From contig NZ_CP023449.1 of the NCBI RefSeq assembly GCF_002355275.1, positions 641,001-705,000 on the forward strand: 64,000 bases of DNA. Reading direction: 5' to 3'. The notes under the pieces were generated by a model. The model was given only the letters and a program-made list of their open reading frames with translations, made no database searches and had not been told where the DNA came from. Shown here in pieces: positions 8,774 to 16,397 of this stretch (within the stretch, counting starts at the first letter, position 1; each line of letters starts with the position of its first letter). The position numbers and the translations under genes were made by a program. This DNA is from Rhizorhabdus dicambivorans (lineage in GTDB: Bacteria > Pseudomonadota > Alphaproteobacteria > Sphingomonadales > Sphingomonadaceae).

Positions 8774-9796
8774 TCACGCACCGGAGCGGCGACCGATCGT
8801 GACATGGCCGGTGGGGCTCCGCCTGATCTCGACGGGCAGGATGATCGGCAGGTTGGCGAAGAAGGTCTCGAAATCCTTGCGCATGAAGGTCGTCGCGATC
8901 CGCGCTTCGCCGAGCCGCGCATCGTCGATGCTGATCCCCGGCGCATAATAGCGGTTGAGGTCGGTCACCACGTCGGCCAGCGCCGCGTCGACATAGGTCA
9001 GCCGCCCCTCGCGCCATTCGCCGGGCGGGGCATCGACCCGGACCACGGCCGACTGCGAAGCCGCATCGAACAGCGCGACATCGGCCCTTGTGTCGACCCG
9101 CTGATAGGCCTGCAGGACATGGCGCGGCTTCGCGTGGAACAGCGGGGCTGCCTCGCTGACCTGAACGACGCCATCGAGCACGCTGGTGCTGACCCGTCCG
9201 CCGCTGCGGCGCACGTCGAACCGCGTGCCCAGGACTCGGACGCGGGTATCGCCGGCGTCGACGGTGAACGGGCGGCTGCTGTCATGCGCGACCTCGAAAA
9301 AGGCTTCGCCATGGATGATCTCGGCATGGCGCCCGCCGCTGCCGACATCGGCACGGATCCGGCTTTCCGGGCCCAGCGTCACCCGCGTCCCGTCGGCCAG
9401 CATCAGCGTCCGCATCTCCGCGACGGTGGTGCTGCTGTCGATCCCGCCGCCCCATGGCAGCGCGGGAAGCAGCAGCGCGGCGCCCGCCAGCGACGCGGCG
9501 ATCGCCGTGGCAGCGATCCGGCGGCGCCGCGAACCCCCCATATGAGCCCAGGCACGGCTGTGGCGGGACGGGGCGGCATGGGTCAGGGCCGGCCGGGGCT
9601 CCAGTTCGGCCAGAGAGCGTAGTGAAGCGGCGCCTGCCGCGATTCCCGCGATTTCGCCGAACGCCTTCCGATGGTCGGGATGCTCGTCCAGCCAGGCGCG
9701 CAGCGCGGCCTGCTGGCCGGCGGTCATCGTTCCGCTTCGCTGCTCGACGACCCAGCGGCTTGCCTCGGCGATGATATGGTCGCGTGTCTTCGCCAT
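8774..9796 (-). CDS. FecR-family anti-sigma / sigma regulator
   Basis: 340 residues. N-terminal cytoplasmic DUF4880-type segment (ASRWVVEQRSG...WLDEHPDHRKAF), one membrane span about residues 88-108, then a periplasmic FecR domain (TLMLADGTRVTLGPESRI, GEAFFEVAHD, VRVLGTRFDVR) and a C-terminal STN-like end. It transmits the receptor state to the sigma factor. ATG 9796 was chosen: it is five bases past the sigma gene stop, and the longer frame start would overlap it. Order is sigma, FecR, receptor on one strand. Confidence 0.93.
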   Translation of the reverse strand: MAKTRDHIIAEASRWVVEQRSGTMTAGQQAALRAWLDEHPDHRKAFGEIAGIAAGAASLRSLAELEPRPALTHAAPSRHSRAWAHMGGSRRRRIAATAIAASLAGAALLLPALPWGGGIDSSTTVAEMRTLMLADGTRVTLGPESRIRADVGSGGRHAEIIHGEAFFEVAHDSSRPFTVDAGDTRVRVLGTRFDVRRSGGRVSTSVLDGVVQVSEAAPLFHAKPRHVLQAYQRVDTRADVALFDAASQSAVVRVDAPPGEWREGRLTYVDAALADVVTDLNRYYAPGISIDDARLGEARIATTFMRKDFETFFANLPIILPVEIRRSPTGHVTIGRRSGA

Positions 9797-9801
9797 GGTC
9801 A

Positions 9802-10374
9802 CTATCGTCCGGCGTCCCCGATCGCGGCCGATCGGTCGATCGCATGCTGGCATTCGGCGAGCGCGGACGCCATCAGCTGGCGGATGCGGGCTTCGGAAAG
9901 CCGCATCTCCCTGGCGATCTCGACATATCGTAGTCCGTGGACGACATGCATGATGAACACCTTCCGCCGTTTCGCCTCCATGGCGCGCACCACGGCCTCG
10001 ACGATCGCGAGCTGCTCCCGCCCCAGTAAGACGCGCTCGATGTCCATGTTCGCAGGGCCGTCGCCCGGATCGGCGATCGTCTCGTCGTCTAGCGCGGCGT
10101 CGCGGACCCGGTCCCGCCGCCGCGCGTCAAGCACAACATTGCGCGAACAGGCATAGAGGAAGGCGCGCGGATTACTGATTTCCTGGGGCTTTTCCAGAGC
10201 GGCGAACCTGGCGAAGGCGGACTGGACGACCTCCTCGGGTTCGGGCGGTCCCGGCCCGAACTGGCGCTCGATATAGCGGCAAAGCTCCGCGCGGTAGCTG
10301 CGATAGGCGCGTTCGAGCAGATTGGCCGCCGGCTCGGCCGCGGCACCGCCATCCATCGGTAGCGCGTCGCGCAT
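9802..10374 (-). CDS. ECF sigma factor, FecI-like
   Basis: 190 residues with region 2 (LLERAYRSYRAELCRYI...NPRAFLYACSRNVVLDARRR) and region 4 (VVRAMEAKRRKVFIMHVVHGLRYVEIAREM...). It directs RNA polymerase to receptor genes when released by its FecR partner, whose gene follows after five bases. No extracytoplasmic promoter could be identified confidently upstream. Target genes are expected to include the receptor at 5367-8684. Confidence 0.92.
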   Translation of the reverse strand: MRDALPMDGGAAAEPAANLLERAYRSYRAELCRYIERQFGPGPPEPEEVVQSAFARFAALEKPQEISNPRAFLYACSRNVVLDARRRDRVRDAALDDETIADPGDGPANMDIERVLLGREQLAIVEAVVRAMEAKRRKVFIMHVVHGLRYVEIAREMRLSEARIRQLMASALAECQHAIDRSAAIGDAGR

Positions 10375-10465
10375 CGCCCGAACCCTCCCCCGGCGCGCAT
10401 CTTACGCTGCGTGCCGGGGATCGCAAATATGACGGCGCCCGGCCGGGAAGCCATCTCCTATATGA

Positions 10466-10804
10466 TCAGGCGCGCCCGCCGCGTTCGGTCGAATCCGCCT
10501 GGAGCTTCGTCACCGTCGCATCGTCGAGCGGGCTGTCGAAGCGGCAGCCCGCCTCGCGGCCGTCGGCCCAGACGATATGGGCATCGACCAGCCCCTTGCC
10601 CGGGAGCGACAGGCGGATCGATGTTTCGGGGGCGAGCTGCTGATAGAGCATCAGCCGTGCCCCGCCGCAGGATATGTCGATGATCCGGCAGGGCGAGCGC
10701 GAGGCGCCGACCTGCGCGCGGAACTGGGTGTCGAAGGCGGCGGCGCGGCGCGGAGCGCTGCGGCGGCCCTTGTCGTCACGCAGTTGCACCTCGGACGAAA
10801 ACAT
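10466..10804 (-). CDS. PilZ-domain protein
   Basis: About 112 residues, almost entirely a PilZ domain. It has the RxxxR motif (RSAPR) and the D/NxSxxG motif (DISCGG) that together bind cyclic di-GMP. ATG 10804 is preferred because GGGGAGAG lies upstream; an in-frame ATG at 10849 adds 15 residues but has no ribosome site. No flagellar or cellulose partner is adjacent, so the regulated process is unknown. Confidence 0.88.
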   Translation of the reverse strand: MFSSEVQLRDDKGRRSAPRRAAAFDTQFRAQVGASRSPCRIIDISCGGARLMLYQQLAPETSIRLSLPGKGLVDAHIVWADGREAGCRFDSPLDDATVTKLQADSTERGGRA

Positions 10805-10931
10805 ACGCACACTCTCCCCGCGATCGCGCTCGGTCCTGGCGGGACTCATCGGTCAAGACCGCGTTTACCGTATTTCTACTTAGTCCCCTCGCGGTGCCGG
10901 GGCAACGGGCATTTGGGAGAGGTCGTTACGG

Positions 10932-11498
10932 CTACGCTTCGAGTTCGACGTCCCAATAGAGCCAGTCGCGCCAGCTCTGGTGGAGATAATGGGGCGGGAA
11001 GCTGCGGCCATTCTCCTGCAGCTCCCAGCTGGTCGGGCGGCGTGGCGCCTCGAACAGGCGCATGCCGGCCTGCTTCGGTGTACGGCCGCCCTTCCTGAGA
11101 TTGCATGGCGCGCAGGCGGTCGAGACATTCTCCCAGGTGGTCCGCCCGCCCTGCGCGCGCGGGATGACATGATCGAAGGTCAGATCGTTGAGCGTGCCGC
11201 AATATTGGCAGGAGAAGCGATCGCGCAGGAACAGGTTGAAGCGCGTGAAAGCGGGGCTGTCCGACTGCTTCACATATTGCCGCAGCGCGATGACCGAAGG
11301 CAGCCGCATCGCGAAATTCGGGCTTCGCACCTCGCGGTCATATTCGGAGACGATGTCGACCCGTTGCAAAAAAACCGCCTTGATAGCGGTTTGCCAGTTC
11401 CACAACGATAAGGGGTAATAGCTCAACGGCGTGTAATCGGCGTTGAGCACGAGCGCCGGGCAACTGTCCGGATGTCGCATGAGGTCGGAATGATACAT
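10932..11498 (-). CDS. HNH endonuclease family protein
   Basis: 188 residues. Zinc is likely held by C97xxC100 and C129xxC132; the HNH core includes H110 in LTFDHVIPRAQGG and N124 in ENVSTACAPC. The N-terminal part (ALVLNADYTPLSYYPLSLWNW) is typical of the stand-alone chromosomal HNH proteins found widely in alphaproteobacteria, not of restriction enzymes. No methylase or toxin-antitoxin partner lies nearby. Role uncertain. Confidence 0.88.
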   Translation of the reverse strand: MYHSDLMRHPDSCPALVLNADYTPLSYYPLSLWNWQTAIKAVFLQRVDIVSEYDREVRSPNFAMRLPSVIALRQYVKQSDSPAFTRFNLFLRDRFSCQYCGTLNDLTFDHVIPRAQGGRTTWENVSTACAPCNLRKGGRTPKQAGMRLFEAPRRPTSWELQENGRSFPPHYLHQSWRDWLYWDVELEA

Positions 11499-11671
11499 GG
11501 TCGCGCCAGGGCCTCCGCTGTGATGGAGAGCCCCACCGGCTTTGCCCGACCTTCCGTTCGCACACCGGAACGCCTATGGCCGAACCGGCCGCGCCCTCGT
11601 GGCCACCCTTTCGCGGGAAAGCGTGACATGGGCATGACACCATACCCATTGACTCTTCGTCAAGAGTCCCA

Positions 11672-12526
11672 GTGAGCGAAATGCCAATTTCCCGATTCGC
11701 GCCGAGTCCCACGGGACGATTGCACCTAGGCCACGGCTTTTCGGCGCTTTGCGCGCACGATCTGGCGCGTTCGGCGGGTGGGCGCTTCCTGCTGCGGATC
11801 GAGGATATCGATCCGATCCGCTGCCGGCCCGAACATGTCGCCGGCATCATCGAGGATCTGGCGTGGCTGGGCATCGGCTGGGATGAGCCGCCGCTGTTCC
11901 AGTCGCAGCGCCTGCCGCTCTATGCCGACGCGCTCGGCCGGCTGAAGGCGGCAGGGCTGGTCTATCCCTGCTTCTGCACCCGCGCCCGTATCGCCGCCGA
12001 GATCGCGGCCAGCGCCGCGGCGCCGCATGGGCCGGACGGGCCGCTCTATCCCGGCATCTGCCGCGACCTGCCCGACGAGGAACGCGCCGTCCGCATCGCG
12101 GCGGGCGAGGCGCATGCCTGGCGGCTTGATGTCGCCAAGGCGGCGGCGCTGGCGGGTCCGCTCAGCTGGCATGACGCACGGGCCGGGGAAGTCGCCGCCA
12201 CCCCGCATGCCCACGGCGATGTCGTCCTCGCCCGCAAGGACGCGCCGACCAGCTATCACCTTGCCGTCACCGTCGATGATGCGGCGCAGGGCGTGACCGA
12301 TGTGGTGCGCGGGGAGGACCTGTTCGCCGCCACCCATGTCCATCGCCTGCTCCAGGCGCTGCTCGCCCTGCCGGTGCCGCGCTATCATCATCACGCCCTG
12401 CTGGCCGACGAGAAGGGCGAACGGCTGGCCAAGCGCGCCGGATCGCCGACCCTGGCATCGATGCGCGCCGAGGGGGCCGATCCGGTGGAACTGGTGGCGA
12501 GACTGCGGGCAGCCGGGCGGCCGTGA
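11672..12526 (+). CDS. gluQ: Glutamyl-Q tRNA(Asp) synthetase
   Basis: Paralogue of the GluRS catalytic core that attaches glutamate to queuosine-34 of tRNA(Asp). 284 residues or 281 if it starts at the ATG at 11681. The class I HIGH motif is HLGHG, the KMSKS counterpart is ERLAKRAG, and the zinc site CFC...YPGIC is as in E. coli YadB. It lacks the anticodon-binding domain of true GluRS, which defines this family. The GTG at 11672 and the ATG three codons later are both weakly supported. Confidence 0.93.
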   Translation: MSEMPISRFAPSPTGRLHLGHGFSALCAHDLARSAGGRFLLRIEDIDPIRCRPEHVAGIIEDLAWLGIGWDEPPLFQSQRLPLYADALGRLKAAGLVYPCFCTRARIAAEIAASAAAPHGPDGPLYPGICRDLPDEERAVRIAAGEAHAWRLDVAKAAALAGPLSWHDARAGEVAATPHAHGDVVLARKDAPTSYHLAVTVDDAAQGVTDVVRGEDLFAATHVHRLLQALLALPVPRYHHHALLADEKGERLAKRAGSPTLASMRAEGADPVELVARLRAAGRP

Positions 12527-12612
12527 TGCCGCCGGGAAACCGCCGCACCATTGGCGCTTCGTCCCCGCTTCCTCTATGGGAGCGGCTCAAACAGTTGATC
12601 GCGAGCGACTAA

Positions 12613-14673
12613 ATGCCCGGTGCCACCCCCTTCCGTTCGATCCACGCCCATGGTTTCGTGCGTGTCGGCGCCGGCACGCCGCTGGCGACGGTGGGCGATG
12701 TCGCGGCCAATGTGGCGGGCATTCTCGATCTTGCGAGACAGGCCGATGCCGAGGGCGTCGACCTGCTGGTGCTGCCCGAACTGGCGCTGTCCTCCTATGC
12801 GATCGACGATCTCCACCTTCAGGACGCGCTGCTCGACCGTGTCGAGGCGGAGCTGGCGGGGATCGTCGCGGCGAGCGCCGATCTCGCGCCGGTGCTGCTG
12901 GTCGGTGCGCCGATCCGCCGCAACGGGCGGCTCTACAATAGCGCGGCGGTGATCTCGCGCGGGCGCATCCTCGGCGTGGTGCCGAAGAGCTTCCTGCCCA
13001 ATTATCGCGAATATTATGAGAAGCGCTGGTTCGCGCCCGGCCATGGCCTGAGCGGGCTCGACATTCTGCTGTGCGGGCAGCGCGTCCCCTTCGGGCCCGA
13101 CCTGATCTTCGCGGCCGACGACCTCGCCGACTTTCGTTTCCATGTCGAAATCTGTGAGGATTATTGGGCACCGCTGCCGCCTTCGACGCTGGGCGCGATG
13201 GCGGGGGCGCTGATCCTGTGCAACCTCTCCGCCTCGAACATCATCATCGGCAAGGCGCGGGACCGGGCGCTGCTCGCCCAGTCGCAGTCGATGCGCGCCA
13301 TCGCCGCCTATTGCTATTCGGCGAGCGGCCCCGGGGAGAGCACCACCGACCTGGCCTGGGATGGCCAGGCGATGATCCACGAGATGGGCACGATGCTCGC
13401 GGAGTCGAGCCGGTTCGGCATGGACCCCGAACTGATTGCCGCCGATGTCGACGTGTCGCGCCTCCGCCTCGAACGGATGCGGATGGGGACGTTCAACGAT
13501 GGCGCCGTCGCCGCCGGCCATCCCGAGAAGCGCTTCCGCACCATCGGCTTCGCGCACCGGCCGCACGGGCGCGATGTTGGGCTGCGCCGCTCGATCGCTC
13601 GTTTTCCCTTCGTCCCCGCCGACCCCCGCGAGCTCGACGCGGACTGCTATGAAGGCTTCAACATCCAGGTCGAAGGGTTGGTGAAGCGCTTCCAGTCGAC
13701 CGCCGGCAAGGCGATGGTGATCGGCATTTCCGGCGGTCTCGATTCGACCCATGCGCTGATCGTCGCTGCCAAGGCGTGCGACCGGCTGGGCCTGCCCCGC
13801 ACCACCATCCGCGGCTACACCATGCCGGGCTTCGCGACCGGCGAGGAGACCAGGGCCAATGCCTGGGCGCTGATGCGCGCGTTGGGCATCACGGCCGAGG
13901 AAATCGATATCCGCCCGGCGGCGACCCAGATGCTGGCCGATATGGGGCACCCCTTCGCGAAGGGCGAGCCGGTCTACGATGTCACTTTCGAAAATGTGCA
14001 GGCCGGGTTGCGCACCGATTATCTGTTCCGCCTCGCCAACCATCATGGCGGCTTCGTGATCGGCACCGGCGATCTCAGCGAACTGGCGCTCGGCTGGTGC
14101 ACCTATGGCGTCGGCGACCAGATGAGCCATTATGGCGTCAACGCCGGCGTACCCAAGACGCTGATCCAGTATCTGATCCGCTGGTGCGTCGCGACCGACC
14201 AGTTCGATCCCGAGACCGACCGCATCCTGACCGCGATTCTCGGCACCGAGATTTCGCCCGAGCTGGTTCCGGCCGATGCATCGGGCGCGATCCAGAGCAC
14301 TGAATCGAAGGTCGGGCCCTATGAGCTCAACGACTTTTTCCTCCACCATATCGCCCGGCTGGGGCTGAAGCCGTCGAAGGCCGCCTTCCTGGCCTGGCAT
14401 GCGTGGAAGGAAGCCGAGGGCGGATTATGGCCGGCGGGTTTCCCGGAGGCGCTGCGCAACAGCTATGATCTGGCGACGATCCGCCGCTGGCTTGAAAGTT
14501 TCCTGTTCCGCTTCTTCACGATCAGCCAGTTCAAGCGGTCGGCGATTCCCAACGGGCCCAAGGTGTCGGGCGGCGGCGCGCTGTCCCCGCGCGGCGACTG
14601 GCGCGCGCCGTCGGACGGCAATGCGAAGCTCTGGCTCGACGAGCTCGCCGCCGCGCTCGACGGCGAAGGCTGA
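12613..14673 (+). CDS. nadE: Glutamine-dependent NAD+ synthetase
   Basis: 686-residue two-domain enzyme making NAD from deamido-NAD, ATP and glutamine. The N-terminal nitrilase-type glutaminase has the triad E56 (LPEL), K125 (VPKSFLPN) and C181 (EICEDYW). The C-terminal synthetase has the pyrophosphatase P-loop GISGGLDSTHAL (about 371-382). Length matches the long bacterial form that takes ammonia from glutamine. A secretion-type triad follows 21 bases after the stop. Confidence 0.97.
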   Translation: MPGATPFRSIHAHGFVRVGAGTPLATVGDVAANVAGILDLARQADAEGVDLLVLPELALSSYAIDDLHLQDALLDRVEAELAGIVAASADLAPVLLVGAPIRRNGRLYNSAAVISRGRILGVVPKSFLPNYREYYEKRWFAPGHGLSGLDILLCGQRVPFGPDLIFAADDLADFRFHVEICEDYWAPLPPSTLGAMAGALILCNLSASNIIIGKARDRALLAQSQSMRAIAAYCYSASGPGESTTDLAWDGQAMIHEMGTMLAESSRFGMDPELIAADVDVSRLRLERMRMGTFNDGAVAAGHPEKRFRTIGFAHRPHGRDVGLRRSIARFPFVPADPRELDADCYEGFNIQVEGLVKRFQSTAGKAMVIGISGGLDSTHALIVAAKACDRLGLPRTTIRGYTMPGFATGEETRANAWALMRALGITAEEIDIRPAATQMLADMGHPFAKGEPVYDVTFENVQAGLRTDYLFRLANHHGGFVIGTGDLSELALGWCTYGVGDQMSHYGVNAGVPKTLIQYLIRWCVATDQFDPETDRILTAILGTEISPELVPADASGAIQSTESKVGPYELNDFFLHHIARLGLKPSKAAFLAWHAWKEAEGGLWPAGFPEALRNSYDLATIRRWLESFLFRFFTISQFKRSAIPNGPKVSGGGALSPRGDWRAPSDGNAKLWLDELAAALDGEG

Positions 14674-14694
14674 CCGGGGGCGGGGGCGCAAGCC

Positions 14695-15372
14695 ATGTCG
14701 GGGGCGCCGATGACGCGATATCGCTGCGTGATGCTCCGCCGCAGCGGTGCTTCGGAGATTCGCGTCGTCCGGGCCGAGGATGAGGCCGCCGCCCGCGCGC
14801 AGCTGGCCGCGAAGGGGCTGGAGCCGGTGAGCGTCGAGGCGATCGGGCCGAGCCTGCTCGATGCGCTGCGCGAGAAGAAGCCGGCCCTGCCCGGCTGGCG
14901 CCTGCCGCGATGGAACATCCCGCGCTTACGAGTGCCGCAACAGGGCCTGATCGCGGCGGGACTGATCCTGGCGACCATCCCGGTGAGCACCGCGCTGGGC
15001 GCCTGGGGGCTGACCGCACTGACCCGCTGGCAGGCACATCGGCTGGCACAGCGCGAGGCGCCGGCGTTGGCCCGCTATGAGCGGGTGGCGCTGGTCGAGG
15101 GTAGCCGCCGCCATGTCATGGCGGTGATGACGTCTCCGCCGGTATCGGCGGTCGTGGTGCGGCTGGCGCGCCTGCTGCCACCGGATACGGGGTTGGCCGC
15201 GGTCTCGCTCGATGAGGGCGGTGCCCTCGTCATCGAGGTCGAGACTCCCGATCCCGATGCGCTACGCGGCGCGCTGGCCGCCGATCCCCTGTTCGCCGGG
15301 CTCGATGAGGTCGGCCAGACGCGAACCGATGAAGCGACGCTGCAGGTCACGCTGAAGGGGGCGATCCGGTGA
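14695..15372 (+). CDS. GspF-N-like plus PilN/GspL-C-like inner-membrane protein
   Basis: 225 residues (220 if ATG 14710 is used). The first about 45 residues (YRCVMLRRSG...AAARAQLAAKGLEPVSVEA) line up with the N-terminus of GspF at 23640 (YRAVDARGSS...AAARQLLRDRELLPTSVEA). A membrane span follows (about 82-105), then a periplasmic ferredoxin-like domain like PilN or the C-terminus of GspL (LPPDTGLAAVSLDEGG...). Two more small membrane proteins follow with 4-base and 1-base overlaps, resembling PilO/GspM and PilP/GspC. A true GspL is encoded separately at 20613, so this is an additional component. The exact role is not known. Confidence 0.75.
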   Translation: MSGAPMTRYRCVMLRRSGASEIRVVRAEDEAAARAQLAAKGLEPVSVEAIGPSLLDALREKKPALPGWRLPRWNIPRLRVPQQGLIAAGLILATIPVSTALGAWGLTALTRWQAHRLAQREAPALARYERVALVEGSRRHVMAVMTSPPVSAVVVRLARLLPPDTGLAAVSLDEGGALVIEVETPDPDALRGALAADPLFAGLDEVGQTRTDEATLQVTLKGAIR

Positions 15373-15845
15373 TCGCGCTGCTCGATCGGCGCTGGGCGAA
15401 GCCCGCCCTGGCGGTCGGATTGGCGGTGGCCGTGCTGCTGGCATGGACCGGCCTCGAAGCGCTGGGTTCCGCGCGCGGCGATCTTGCTGTGACCGCCGCG
15501 CGTGCGCGGGCCGGTGGCGCCGCGCCGCGCGCCCTGTTGCCGGATGGCCTTGCCCAGACAGGCGATGCTTCGGCGCTGGCGGCGAAGCTGCGCGGGGCGG
15601 CGCTGGCCCGGCGCCTGCTGGTGGAACGGATCGCCGCTGTTGGGCCCTCGGTCGACGCGCCCGCCGAGCTTGCTGTCGACCTCAGCGTGTCGGGGCCGGA
15701 AAGTGATGTGCTGGCTTTCGCGCGGGCGATCGAAACCGGCCGGCCGGCGGTCCGCTTCAGCCGCTGGCGGCTGGCGCGCACCGGGCGTGGCGAGACCGCG
15801 ATCCGCCTCGATGCGCGCGCCGTCGGCTATGGGGAGCCGCGTTGA
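15369..15845 (+). CDS. PilO/GspM-like inner-membrane protein
   Basis: 158 residues, GTG start overlapping the previous stop as GTGA. One N-terminal membrane span (about 12-31), a helical stretch, and a C-terminal domain with the alternating strand pattern of GspM/PilO (AELAVDLSVSGPESDVLAFARAIE). It would sit in the inner membrane with the product of the gene before it. A second GspM is encoded at 21698. Assigned from topology, length and gene order more than from strong motifs. Confidence 0.65.
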   Translation: MIALLDRRWAKPALAVGLAVAVLLAWTGLEALGSARGDLAVTAARARAGGAAPRALLPDGLAQTGDASALAAKLRGAALARRLLVERIAAVGPSVDAPAELAVDLSVSGPESDVLAFARAIETGRPAVRFSRWRLARTGRGETAIRLDARAVGYGEPR

Positions 15846-16291
15846 TGCGGGCGCTTTCGCCATGGACGGCCGTGGCAGCCCTGTTCGCGGTGGCGGTTCC
15901 CGCCATGCTGGTCTGGTCGACGCGGCCCACCTATCCTGATGTGGTCCGCCCCGGCGCGACGGTGGTCCCCTCGGCGGTGCCGCCGGCCAACATCGCCGCG
16001 CGTTCGCTGTTCCTGCCGCCGATCGATCCGGCGCGGCTTCCGGAGGTGGAGGGCGCGCCGCAGCTGATCGGCATCGCCGGCCGCCTGCCCGACAAGGCTG
16101 TCGCGATGGTGCGCGCCGCCGACGGGACCACCCGGGTGCTGTCGCCGGGTCAGGCCCATGAAGGCTGGACGCTTGAGAGCCTGTCGCCCGATGCCGCGCT
16201 GTTCACGCGCGGCGGGCGGCGGGTGCGCTCCTTCCTGCCGGCGCCCGAAGCCGAGGCGCCCGACGAGGAGCAGGCAGAAGAGGGGCTATAG
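15845..16291 (+). CDS. PilP/GspC-HR-like periplasmic protein
   Basis: 148 residues from ATG 15845, which overlaps the previous stop by one base. N-terminal membrane anchor (about 9-25), then one small beta domain resembling the GspC homology region or PilP: PQLIGIAGRLPDKAVAMVRAADG...LSPGQAHEGWTLESLSPD. There is no PDZ domain, unlike the full GspC at 18452. The acidic tail (EAEAPDEEQAEEG) is low complexity. It is the last gene of the triad and converges on gspD. Confidence 0.65.
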   Translation: MRALSPWTAVAALFAVAVPAMLVWSTRPTYPDVVRPGATVVPSAVPPANIAARSLFLPPIDPARLPEVEGAPQLIGIAGRLPDKAVAMVRAADGTTRVLSPGQAHEGWTLESLSPDAALFTRGGRRVRSFLPAPEAEAPDEEQAEEGL

Positions 16292-16293
16292 TG

Positions 16294-16385
16294 CGTCGCC
16301 CCGGCGGAGGCCGGGGCCGTAGCGATGTTCATCTCCGGCGTGGCGGCAGGAACCGGTGACGGCCCCGGCCTCCGCCGGGGCGACG
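16294..16385. repeat. Perfect 27-bp inverted repeat between the triad and gspD
   Basis: Left arm 16294-16320 starts CGTCGCCCCGGCGGAGGCCG; right arm 16359-16385 is its exact reverse complement, with a 38-base loop. It fills the gap between convergent genes and may terminate both. A nearly identical element is at 45782-45871 and a single arm at 42124-42150. Confidence 0.75.
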
Positions 16386-16397
16386 CTGCGGGGTGGC

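Noticed and set aside
10932..11498. HNH protein as part of a defence or restriction island
   Set aside because: No methylase, helicase or toxin-antitoxin neighbours; such lone HNH proteins are common chromosomal genes.
12574..14400. 608-codon frame antisense to nadE
   Set aside because: nadE carries intact catalytic motifs in both domains; the antisense frame has none.
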